Below, piece after piece: positions 10,117 to 20,292 of a stretch of 23,477 nt of DNA. Below the pieces are notes generated by a model. That model was given only the letters and a program-made list of their open reading frames with translations. It was not told the origin of the DNA and did no database searches. The DNA lies in contig BLXT01001203.1 in the NCBI GenBank assembly GCA_019648995.1, forward strand, positions 1,666,456 through 1,689,932. Direction: 5' to 3'. A program made the position numbers and the translations under genes. How positions within the stretch are numbered: position 1 is the first letter of the stretch; each line of letters opens with the position of its first letter. The DNA comes from Plakobranchus ocellatus. Lineage: Eukaryota > Mollusca > Gastropoda > Plakobranchidae.

Positions 10117-10619
10117 TATCGAATCGATACCCGGAGCTGCCTTCAATCAGTTTCGTTTAATCGTTTAGTAGGAGCTTGAGGTGCCCATATATGTTTACCG
10201 TCTCATTTGGTCCTCTTTTTAGAGCGTCCTGGGACAATTGCCCCAACTATTGAACACTGCTCCGTATGAATATGCCCACGACGACATAAAAAACACAGAT
10301 CTAAGTGTGTGTTGGATTGAAAGCGGCGAGCGGCAAAATAAAAATGTTTTTGTTTTCACGGCAAAACAGTATCAAACTCGGAAAAAGCAAAGGCGTCACA
10401 CGCTGGATAGAAAATCAAAGAATTGTTTGTCGAAAACCACGTGTCAATCGGTGCTGGCATTAAAAAGCCTTTCGTTTTTAACCCACCAGCCACCACAAAT
10501 AGATAATAGATATAAATGCGTATAGACTTTCCTAGTTTTGTTATTTTTCTTAATTACATTTTTTTTGCAATACTCCGAAGGAGAGTTGTTAAAAAAAAAA
10601 ATACTCCCGCCTCTGTTTC

Positions 10620-11385
10620 TTTGATTTTTCTGAGGCCTTTGACAAAGTAAAACCTGAAGAGTTGTTTCCCATGCTAGAAAAACCATACATTGGTGGCAAA
10701 GATTTGCGAGTTTTTAAGAAATCTATATTGAGATGAAACTTCCTCTGTAAAAATTGAAGGTGAACTCAATGATTTCAAATCCATCAAAAGAGTTATGGGA
10801 CAGAGGTGTGTAATGTCTTCTCATCTTTTTAACTTATACAATGAAAAAATAGTAAGACCCTGGAGGATATTTCTAGCTTAAAGGTAAATGTAGAAAATCT
10901 TTAAAATCTCAGATATGACATGAATCTGGTGAAACACATAAACATAAGTATAGAGATCAAAATAAGGGTAATAAAAGCATTATATATGGTCCGTACTAAA
11001 ATATGAAAAGTAATGTTAGATAATAAACCTGATAACAGCAACAACAACAAAACAAAAACCAACAATGACATAGTTTCTCAGAAATATGTCGAGGATATCA
11101 GGCACGGAAAAAACTTAATAAATTGGTTCTGAAAGAAGCTTAACTTGAACGATTGTTTATTCAAACCATAACACAGAAGCAACTACTAATTTTGGGACAC
11201 ATTTGCCGTCACAAGGATTTAGAATATTTGTCAATCACTGAAAAAAAAAAATGAAGACAAGCAAAGTAGAGGAATCAGAGAATAACTTGCCCTGAATATT
11301 TAAAATCATTGGCATAAGGAAATGATAGCAACAAAAAATTTTATAAGGTTATCTGAGAACAGATGTGAGTGGAGGACCATCAACA
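10620..11385 (+). pseudogene. Decayed non-LTR reverse transcriptase relic, + strand
   Basis: It opens with DFSEAFDKVKPEELFPMLEK (10620-10680), followed by GGKDLRVF and a broken RGVRQGC region near 10790. After a deletion it gives MSRISGTEKT near 11085 and LGHICRHKDLEYLSIT (11195-11245). It ends in a CEWRTINI-like stretch and GGCACC near 11405, matching the end of the - strand copy. Many stops and frameshifts. Confidence 0.7.
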
Positions 11386-11409
11386 TCAATGTTTTTTCCA
11401 TACAAGGCA

Positions 11410-14329
11410 CCGAAAGGAGTTACATAACTTCCTGTCCGACTGGCGACAAAAAAGCCTCATTTTTGCTCGTTAGTAAATAATATTGATAGCCATGACCATT
11501 TATTTTGTTAAAAATCATATTTTATCTCATAGATTCAACGATAATCAGGTAAGCTTTGTCAAAGGCAGAAAAATATCAGAACGACAAAAAGAAGTAGGTG
11601 ATTTTTGGAAATGAAAAACATCTAGCACATGTCAAAAGATATTGCACAAGGTCTTTTCTAATCATAGACTTTGGCCCTGATCTTGTTCAAATTATGTTAA
11701 AGGCCGTGCGACTGTTGACTTTGCAAATCGATTTCTTCACTACGTGAACAGGTTTCTGGCGTAGACCTAATGTTTAAATGGCGGAAAATTATCCAAACAC
11801 CTACCACTGGAAAGAGGCATATAAGAAGAATGACTTATTTTCACCCTAGCATTGCTCTTTTTTTTACAATAGAAATGCTCGCTTTAAATGTTCAGCGAGC
11901 ACGCAACTCTCAGCACTCAATCTGCTACGCTCATAAAGCGTAAGTTGAGTCCTACATTACTCTGAGGACCAACCCCTACTTCTGAGGAGCAAAGCAGGTT
12001 CCTGCGAAGTCCTATTGAAATTTAAGGCTATTCACAAGTCTCAGGCCTCACCGGAATAAAAATAAACTTTAAATGTTACAAACAGGAAGAAACCAATTCG
12101 CAGTATTTTGCTTGGGAAATCTGGATTTGTAACAAAAATAAAGAATATTTTGAATCACACTTACTTCCTAGCTAACAGTCGACGGAGTTAGAGAACATAG
12201 TGAGCATGCTATTGAAAGTACCGGTATCCAAAGAACTCTTTCAATATGGTTAAGAAGATATCTATTTCCAATGGGCAAAGTTTTCACCCTTTAGATAATA
12301 TATGCCATATCTAAATTAAATAGTATGATTTAAACCATCGAACTTCGCAATAAAGCTCTATCTCTCAAACTTATGCAGTTTTTACCCAATTTTCACTGAA
12401 GAAACGATATAGAAACGAAAGAGAACTTGACAATAGATAGCGAAAAGTGGCGTGTAATCGTGTAAAAAAGTTGATGGGATCAAAATGATAAATGATGAGA
12501 AGATTCAGTTAACTGTGGCCTATAAAATTTTTGACCGAGGAAGATCATGAGTGGAAAGTTTTTCCCCCGCGAGGCCTGAGAAACCAACCTTGTCGTTGTA
12601 TATCATCGGGCACGATCATCACTTAGGAACCACTATTACCGTAAATGATATAAATGACAAAAACTTACAAATAAATCTAAGCTGAAGGTATTTTTACTTT
12701 CAATTCAAAGTTTAAAAGATATTTTCTGTTATTGATATTGTATGATTTCAGTCATTTTATATACGTCGAGAATATCGCTGTAGCTTTCTGGTAAATAATC
12801 CCAAAGTATACAAGTTTTACATTACGTAGGAAATAGTGGATTCAACATTATGAAAAGTTTTAAAATTTAATGTTAATGCAGAATGATACCTACTTTTTAA
12901 AATTTGCTATGTCTATAAATCCGTGCAGAACACATCTTCGCGGAGAAAATTTTGCAGAAATGGAAAATTGAAGATGAAAAAGAGGATTTAGAAACATCGG
13001 ATATTCAACAATGGATTTACAACAACGATGAGATTGAAAAAAAAAACGCCACTAAAATAGGTACAAAAAGGTTTTTAAAACGGATATACGGTATTTGATA
13101 AGCTTAGAAATGAGAAATCATGTGGGCACTGATTATTTAAAATGGTTTGCTATGAAAACGCCATTTTTTTGGCAAGTTCAAAGCATAAAATTATCCTGTA
13201 AAGCTGGATTAAAGATGAAGGGTAATATTTCAAATAAAAATGAATTTAGAATTTTGGTGGCAATTATAGATAGTTTCAGTTTGCTTCACGATCAATATTA
13301 AAATCGGCTGAGATTTCGATATGCGTTGGAGAAGAGACTTTAAATTGCTTATTGTCTATAACCCTCAGGCTATCTATTGCTTTTTTTTCAAGCCTCATAT
13401 GAATTTTCCTCGTATTTATAAATAATATTTACAGCTGAAGTTTATCCATAAGGGGTCAGAGGCTGACTTCAGATTCGAATAGTGCAAACATGAAAAAGTG
13501 AAAAAATTGAGCAACTTGATTATACTGCGACTTCCTTGCCACCTCCTCTCCTTTGCCAGTTTGTGTTGATCCGGATGGACAAACTTCGTGCAAAATTCGA
13601 TCCAGCAAGAAGAACAACTCGGAGCTTTCTTAGTGGGAGGTAAAAGTTAAAAATTTCAAATGCTTTTGTTCCACATTCGCATGCTACATTCCATTCTATT
13701 GCAAGTAGATATCAAAAATATGAAATTATTCCTTTTTTTTTAGAATTTTATTTACTTTTCTCTCCTTCTGCCTAAACCTAGGCAAAGTCTGATCCCATTT
13801 AAATCAAAACGTAAAATGATGGCAATGACATAAAACGGTGATGTATTATAATCCGACAAAGTACTGCATCAAATTTAACGAATTTGGACTCTTGATTGGT
13901 GATAAAAAAAGGAGAGAAAAAGTTGCTTTTAGAAAAAATGCAGGCTAAATTTTCCTCTGTGTCTTTGCAATTGCAAAATCCAAATTCCTCCGTCACGTTA
14001 TGTTCTGAAGAACGCTCGTTTGAGCTCCACGAAACTTTCACGTAGACAGCCTTAGAATTTTCTCTAGAGATAAACCTTATCGTGAAAAAAGGCTGTTTAG
14101 CAAAAATAAAACATAATCTAGTTTTGAAAAAGGACTTTCGATAATGGTTCAAGTTAAAAAGATTTTATTTATCGACACACAAAACCTTAAAGATGAATAC
14201 TATGAAGTTAACATTCTTTAAGATCCTTGACATAGGTACCTCGTTACGTTGTTATTCTAGTTACACCCCTTATTCAAACAGTGCAGATTACTACTTACAA
14301 AAACCCTGCCGTATGTTTTGCTACATAGA
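11410..14329. other. Intergenic, no convincing gene
   Basis: Mostly AT-rich, without long ATG-started frames. Short open stretches at about 12930-13098, 13095-13301, 13527-13644 (+) and 13799-14152 (-) are possible exon or transposon fragments, but I recognise no family in any of them. Confidence 0.5.
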
Positions 14330-14888
14330 ATGTGCAAGACTCTAAAACTAGAAATATCCGCAAAACAATTTGACTTTGTACCTGATACAGGTCACTGTTT
14401 ATGGAAAGGAGTATATAAATGCTGCTCCAATAATCATTCTAAGGCATTTGACAAAATACAACATGAAGAGTAGTTTCATATTCTAGAAAAATTAGACATT
14501 GAGAGTAAAAATCTGAAAGTGATTAGAAATCTATACTGCATCTGCAAAAATTGAGAAAGAGCACAATGATTTCAAATCCATTGAAAGAGGTGTGAAGCAG
14601 GGATGTAGAATGTCTTTTGATAGTTTTAACCTGTATTAATAAATGATTTAAGTAATGCAGAGAATAGTTCAGACTTAAAAAAAAAAAAAACCATCTTTAT
14701 AAAATCAGATATACAAATGATATAGTTTAAATAGCAAAACCTGATGAACAACTTCAAATTGTTTAAATACTGTAGTTTAAGAGAACCAAAGAATAAGCCT
14801 ATCTTTGAATGTGGAAAAATAAAAACAGAATGCAGGTCATCTCAAAGAAATCATAAACCTCAAATGCAATCTCATAAGCAAAGGTAAT
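14330..14888 (+). pseudogene. Decayed non-LTR reverse transcriptase relic, + strand, at the left edge of unit B
   Basis: Pieces of frame give EISAKQFDFVPDTG, SKAFDKIQHEE, HILEKLDIESKNLKVIRN, SIERGVKQGCRMS, then YTND in place of YADD near 14710 and a KTEC stretch near 14822. The relic ends just where homology to unit A begins. Confidence 0.7.
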
Positions 14889-14889
14889 G

Positions 14890-16820
14890 ATTGTTGAATA
14901 TGGTTTGAATTTTGATTTACTTTTTTTTTGTTACAAAGATGAAATTAACAAACATAACTTATAATTTGACATGAACAACTTCATCCTATTATTTATTCCT
15001 TTACCTAATTTTTGTTTTGTATATGATTATAATTTAATGAAACATTTGCGTTTAATTACATATTTTCGCAAATAATTTACTTTGAAAAATAAATCATTTC
15101 AATTTTTTGTAACAAAAATTTCAAGAAATGAGTGACATGTTTTCCATACGATGTGCTATAATCTTGATTATGCTTTGAGCTTATTTATCAAAATGGGCTT
15201 GCTTCGTTCATCGGTAGAGGGTTAGAATGAGCGGCGGGATAGTAATTAAATTTTACGACATGAATCACAAAGCAGATAAGAATTTTAATTGGCAATTCTG
15301 TGTGATTAATTCAGCCGAGGAGCAATCACGATATACGATGTTTTAAACATAAATCATTTGTATATTATGACAGCTGAGTGACATGTTTTTATCGTCATGC
15401 TCTCACCAATAGACTATTTAAACTTGAATTTACAATAGCCACATCTAAATCTTTTATTTCATCAATTAACTCATAGCAAGATTTTTCAACTTCTCTGAGG
15501 TTTGATAAATTTACAATTTTGACAAATACTTGCTTATTTACATTGTTTTCAATGTAAAATATTGATGCTACCAGAACTTTACGGTTAATTTGGCACGTAG
15601 CCTTTCTTTTTTGACGCGAAGTTCCGAGGTTTTTTTTGCCTCGTTAAGTTTAGTCGTCATTTAAATCTTTTATTACCGTCACGAAATATTATTATCAAAC
15701 CGACAGAGGATATGAAAAGACTGTTAAACTTTAGGAAGATTTCACTAAATTATAACACAAGTAACTCGCAAATGCAACTTTATTTACTGATTTAGGCCTA
15801 AAGCTTTTTAAATCATTTGAATTTAATTAAGTAAAAAACAAAAGTAAAAAGTAAAATTTTTCAGAGAGAATAGAACATTTTGGTAAGAACCTTTAGACGA
15901 AAACGCCTGCTCGCAAGTGAAAGAAGTATAGCTTACTTTTTTAAAGGTAGAACTGTAGCCATCAGTCTTGAAGTTTGTCTGGGTGGTAGAAAATTTTTCT
16001 TTTCATCGATCATCAGGCATAACACAGTGTTTTGTCATTCTGAAGAGCCATATTTTTCGTTTCTATAAACTGTTCAAAATATTTTTTTGCTTGATTAAAA
16101 TTGAACAGAATGTTCCGACAGAAGGAAAGGTTTATGGTCAATTAGAGAGGCAGATCTATCTCTATCTCCCGGCTGATTCAAATCTATTTTGCTCTATCTT
16201 TTATAATTTTAAGAAGATTTTTGTTTTATTTAGCGAAATAGTATTCTTATATCTTTTAACCTTACAGGTGCTGTTCACGCCGGTAACAATCATCGGCAAT
16301 CGTAGCGCACCAAACCATCTTTCCTTTGGACCACACAGATATTGCGTCCATTGTTAAGGTGAGGCTCTGTTGCCCGAGAACTCAAAAACGTTCTATTCTT
16401 TCTTTCCATTCTTTCTCTTTTCCAGTTAGATATATTATAGTCTCGACTTTAAAAAATATATCGATTAAAATCCGCGCAACTTGTTATAGTATAAAACCAC
16501 AACATAATGCACCGACATAGCTTGATCTAATACTGAAGGAGATTTTTATTTCCATGGAACTTTTCCCGCCTTCAGTTTGTTTCATAACCAGGGACGTACA
16601 GAAACATTAATCACACATAGATTTTAAATCATCAAAATTACTGCCAAGAGTTTGCTTTGATTCAGACCTTATCCCAGTGATGAAAAAGTTGGAAATAAAT
16701 CTTAAGAAATTAAAAAAGGCAAAGTCCAATCCTAAAGTCTAAATGGACCTGCTAAAAGCTGATGAAGAACTGCGAGACAAAATTGCTGTCGCTGTGCGAA
16801 ATTAATATGAGACGGAACAA
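14890..16820 (+). repeat. Upstream part of tandem duplication unit B
   Basis: This is the counterpart of 1660-4020. It has one copy of the roughly 310-base module that is doubled in unit A, and it retains the conserved block around the candidate splice donor. The open frames here (15880-16068, 15968-16357, 16326-16520) are not open at the matching positions in unit A and look like chance. Confidence 0.7.
15884..16200 (+). repeat. Single unit B copy of the 310-base module
   Basis: It shares GGTGGTAGAAAA, ATCGATCATCAGGCATAACA, CAGTGTTTTGTCATTCTG and GGCAGATCTATCTCT with the unit A copies in the same order. It lies about 160 bases before the candidate splice donor; in unit A the distance from the second copy is about 120 bases. 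Confidence 0.6.
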
Positions 16821-17044
16821 GATTAATTGAAGTACTAAACGGATGATCAAAAAATTTTAAAGATCTTTTTAAAGATGATAGGCGTTGAAAAGGTGAAATA
16901 AGGAACAGCCTCCACCATCCAACTATCCTTAAAGAAGATATAAAAGCAGCAATAAAGAAAAGAAATGACTAATGGTAGAGCCACAGGACTTTTAGCATAC
17001 AATAAATATAATTAGAGCATTGGATATTTCTAGTAATTCATTAG
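16716..17044 (+). pseudogene. 5' half of a split non-LTR retrotransposon relic, + strand
   Basis: It begins with the linker fragment (DLLKADEELRDKIAVAVRN, with stops before and after). After a gap it has a degenerate frame with GRATG around 16975-16990, like the 'NGKATGPD' box before the RT core, and then RALDISSNS near 17010-17035. The frame stops where the - strand RT copy starts at about 17040. It appears to continue at 18400, so it was split by that insertion. Confidence 0.5.
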
Positions 17045-18395
17045 GTACCTTGTCTGGAGCAGACTTTGGCGATCATTCTCCACTCAAAACTATTCTCAGT
17101 TATCATACGTTTTTGTTGCTACACTTGCCTATTGCCCATGACTTTAGACTTTCAATAAAAGTTATTCTCTGTCTACCTCTATTGCGTTTGGCTTCAATCT
17201 TTCTTGTGATTGCTAAGTGTTCTAAACCCTTTTGTCGGCAAATATGTCCTAAAAACCGTAAGTGCCTCTGTCTTATGGTTTTCAATAATTATTAGCCTCT
17301 TTCAGTACCAATTCATTGCACTTTTTCTGTCCATGATATCCTCTGATAAACCACATCTCTACTGCGTCTAGTTTTTTCTCTGTTTCCTTGTTCATTGTCC
17401 AACACTCACTACCATACAAAATTACTGAAATTTTCTGAAAATCTCTCTCAGTCTCTCCCCCTCTTTATCTTTTTTAAAATTCTCTTTTTGTTTTTCTCTC
17501 TTCGCCTTTTTCACGTTGTCTGTATCATCTATCGTTCTCTTTTCCTCTTGCATTTTCTTTTCTCTCCGTTTTATTTATTTTCTTTTTCTGATTATTGCTG
17601 TTTATGGTTCCCCATGCTATTGCTATGACGATTTGCACTCTTGCGAATAGGTATAAAAAGATTTCCAATGCAGAACCGAACGGTCATGTACTGCATCGTA
17701 CTGCCCCCCTTTCTCTTCCTTTCATTTTCCTGATCTTTGCTACCGTTGATTCCTCCGTGCTATTGCTATGACAATGTTTAATCTAATTTCATCACCCTTA
17801 TTTTGATTTCCATGTGTTCTATTTGCCAGCATTATTTCACTTTATGGAATTTCACCTTTTGCCATAGCTATTCTTTTACCTTTTTTATTTGTGCATCTGC
17901 CTTCTGATGTTATCAGGAAACCTAGATATTTGAAATGTGTAGCTTGTTTGGTTTATACGCCTTTATTAAAAAGATTGCACTGTGGGTTAGAGGATTTCTT
18001 AGAAATGATCATACATTCTGTTTTCTTTAGATTCAAAGTCAGGCCCATTCTTTCGCTCTCTAAAACTACAGTATCTCGAAGTTTTTGAAGTTGTTCGCCA
18101 GATTCTGCTATGAAAACCGTATCATCTTCATTCCTGAGATTATTAAGATTTTCTCAATTTATTTTTAAGCCTGAAATATCTTCAAGATTCCTTCAGATTA
18201 ATTCACCATATAGACTAAAGAGATCAGGAAACATTAAACATCCCTGCCTCACAACTCTTTTGGTGGATTTGGAATCACTCTCTTCTACTTCAGTTCTTAC
18301 AGATGCTGTTTGATCCCAGTATAAGTTTCTAATTATTCTCCAATCTTTCCCATCGATGTCTAATATTTTGAGCATACTAAAAATAGCCAAAGACC
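17045..18395 (-). pseudogene. Decayed, 5'-truncated non-LTR reverse transcriptase copy (RTE-like, clade uncertain), - strand
   Basis: Read leftward from 18390, the frame gives MLKILDIDGKDWRIIRNLYW, a VVRQGC box (about 18245-18262), then NEDD in place of the catalytic YADD (about 18120-18135), SERMGLTLNLKKTECMI and FKYLGFLI. After an interruption at about 17440-17840 it resumes with ILYGSECWTMN (17399-17431). It ends with FLGHICRQKGLEHLAI and KRNRGRQR (17103-17285) and a WRMIAKVCSRQGT-like terminus near 17045. There are several stops and frame changes. It lacks everything before the RT core, as expected of a 5'-truncated copy. The motifs are of the widespread animal endonuclease-RT type. It is not functional. 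Confidence 0.8.
17442..17629 (+). repeat. CT-rich dispersed repeat, copy 1 (inside the - strand RT copy)
   Basis: This 188-base block matches 19763-19949 with about seven differences and one or two single-base gaps. It is part of a roughly 400-base interruption of the RT frame. A degenerate second piece of the same motif, ending GTGCTATTGCTATGAC, follows at about 17711-17777. Confidence 0.8.
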
Positions 18396-18399
18396 TGAA

Positions 18400-18900
18400 A
18401 AAAAAAAATCATAAATGCAATAAAATTTAAGACAGTGGTTCAGTCCCTGAAGATATTTTAAAATCTTTTTTTATACTACTGCCTAAAATAGCAACAGATT
18501 TTGAACTTCATAGAGCAATTAGTTTATTGAACAGACTACAAAGCCTATTTTGAGGTAAAGAATGCGTAACAGTCTAAGAGTCTAAGACAAGAAATATCCC
18601 CAAAACCAGTTTGGCTTTATGTCTGATAAAGATATTGGATGTGCAATAATCAATTTTCAATACGTTCTAGAAAAGTGGAAAAAAATGCTAAGGCCTTTGA
18701 CAAAGTAAAACATAAAGAGATGTGTTGTATGCTCAAAAAATAAGTCATTGATGGGAAAGATCCGAGAAAAATTAGAAATTCACACTGGGATCAATTGCAT
18801 CTGTAAGAACTGAAGGACAACACGCTGATTTCAAATCCACCAAAAGAGGTTCAAGGCAATGATGTGTAATGTGTCTGGTTTTCAACTTTAAATAGTAAAC
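18400..18900 (+). pseudogene. 3' half of the split + strand RT relic
   Basis: The + strand frame gives GSVPEDILKSFFILLPKIAT near 18440-18500, then HRAISL, a QFGFM-like piece near 18605, FDKVKH near 18700, VIDGKDPRKIRN near 18750 and a SNPPKEVQG remnant near 18835. This follows directly on the GRATG...ALDISS part ending at about 17040, the order expected in a LINE RT. Frame shifts and stops are frequent. Confidence 0.7.
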
Positions 18901-18904
18901 TTAT

Positions 18905-19560
18905 CTGAAGGAATCTAAATGGATTGTATTGATTTACTGCCGTAAGCGCCACTGAGCAAACTTTTCAAGAGATTGAAAAAACAAAACTGTCTCATTTCGA
19001 CTATTCTTAATCAATCTTCATATGCATAGGAATGAAATGTTTATATATTAACCTTTCTGTGTCCATTATCTTCATTGGTATCTGAGTTAAAGGACATACA
19101 GCGCTTTTGGTGTTGCTAAAAAGATGTTAACGACAACCGTAAAGCCAATTCTGTGCTTTTGAGTCGAGAATTCGTCATTGATTAGAGCCGTAAGGGTATT
19201 GAAGGGCTGTAGAGAAAACGATTTTATCTCGAACGCCAAAAAGTTAACTACAAAGCTATTGAGCACTTATGGCTCGCTGTAGCAAAATTTAAAATCAAAG
19301 AGAACTCTTTTTATGAGGTGTGTTCGTGTGAGCATTTTTGTGTTATCTTATTAATTATTTCGAGCATGGTGGGTTGGGGTGAGGTTGTATGAGTTTAGCT
19401 TGAAACTTGATCGACATTTTAATACCCATATGAAAGAAGCGTAATTTTCGAACCCTTACTAACAGCAGTTATGGCTTTTACTAGCCCAGTTATCCGGATA
19501 GACTTCGTAGCAAAGTTTGTTGTAATAAAGCAGAAACATCGCAAATAATACTTCAACCGA
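18905..19560. other. Unannotated stretch in the gene B intron
   Basis: I see no RT motif, repeat unit or gene signal between the end of the + strand RT relic and the CT-rich repeat. Confidence 0.5.
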
Positions 19561-19762
19561 ATGATGCGTTCATGGAACCAGCCATTGGCCACAATAGGAA
19601 CCCAGCCAACAAATACGAACATATTAAGTAGACCTGTGTATGTCTGCACGCCTCTGTCTTTCTGTCTCTTTCTTTCTGTGTCTTTTCGCACGTTTTTCTC
19701 TCTCTCCTCTCCTCTTTTCTCTCTCTCTCTTTCTATCTCTCTTTGTTCCTGCCCCTTAACTT

Positions 19763-19949
19763 TCTCTCTCAGTCTCTCCCCCTCTTTATCTTTTTTAAAT
19801 TTCTCTTTTTGTTTTTCTCTCTTCGCCTTTTTCACGTTGTCCGTATCATCTATCGCTCTCTTTTCCTCTTGCATTTTCTTTTCTCTCCGTTTCATTTATT
19901 TCCTTTTCTGATTATTGCTGTTTATGGTTCGCCATGCTATTGCTATGAC
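19763..19949 (+). repeat. CT-rich dispersed repeat, copy 2
   Basis: It runs in the same orientation as copy 1 and ends at GCTATTGCTATGAC. It is preceded by an extra CT-rich stretch (about 19655-19762) that copy 1 lacks. The reverse strand reads as a long Lys/Glu/Arg-rich frame, an artefact of GA-rich DNA. Confidence 0.8.
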
Positions 19950-20292
19950 CATGCTATGCAAATTTTTTAATTAAACAGACATCCGCCAATAAAGATGATT
20001 AAGCATCCAGATTTTAACTTCCGATCATTGGAGATTTAAAAAGAGAAAAAAAGCAAAACAAAATCTATGAAATGAAGTGAACCATAAGGTTCAATTAAAA
20101 GGCAATTCAGATCAGCTGATCACCGGTAGTACTTCCACAAGGCTGATTATATTGGCAAAGTAGAAACTTCATACATGAGAGCAGTGTAAAAATACTCGCT
20201 TCCAAACTATCCTCACACGTTGGTGAATTGGTTTGCTGCAATAATCAATAGTGGTTAAATTTTTTGAAAAAAATTTTTTTTTTATTTTGCAG

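Larger units (their letters stand above)
16359..20292 (+). other. Candidate 5'UTR intron of gene B, enlarged by retroelement debris
   Basis: The donor is AAG|GTGAGG at 16359 and the acceptor is a T-rich tract plus ATTTTGCAG ending at 20292. The segment matches the gene A intron at both ends but is about 2.3 kb longer. The extra length is the split RT relics and CT-rich repeats between about 16.85 and 19.96 kb. The last 190 bases (about 20100-20292) align with 4960-5147, including a shared block reading ACTCGCTTCCAAACTAT. Confidence 0.45.

Noticed and set aside
10238..10525. 95-codon + strand frame
   Set aside because: No ATG at its start, no recognisable family, and it lies just before RT debris.
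13799..14152. 117-codon reverse-strand frame
   Set aside because: It begins with TTG rather than ATG, has no recognisable motif and no splice context. It could be chance in AT-rich DNA.
15968..16357. 129-codon + strand frame upstream of gene B
   Set aside because: The matching region of unit A is not open in this frame, so conservation argues against coding.
17045..18395. Simple 5' inversion (twin priming) of a single LINE
   Set aside because: The RT core segment from LDIDGKD to RGVRQGC occurs in both orientations, so two copies are needed.
19419..19895. 158-codon reverse-strand frame, Lys/Glu/Arg-rich
   Set aside because: It is the translation of a GA-rich simple repeat (opposite strand of the CT-rich repeat) and carries no domain.
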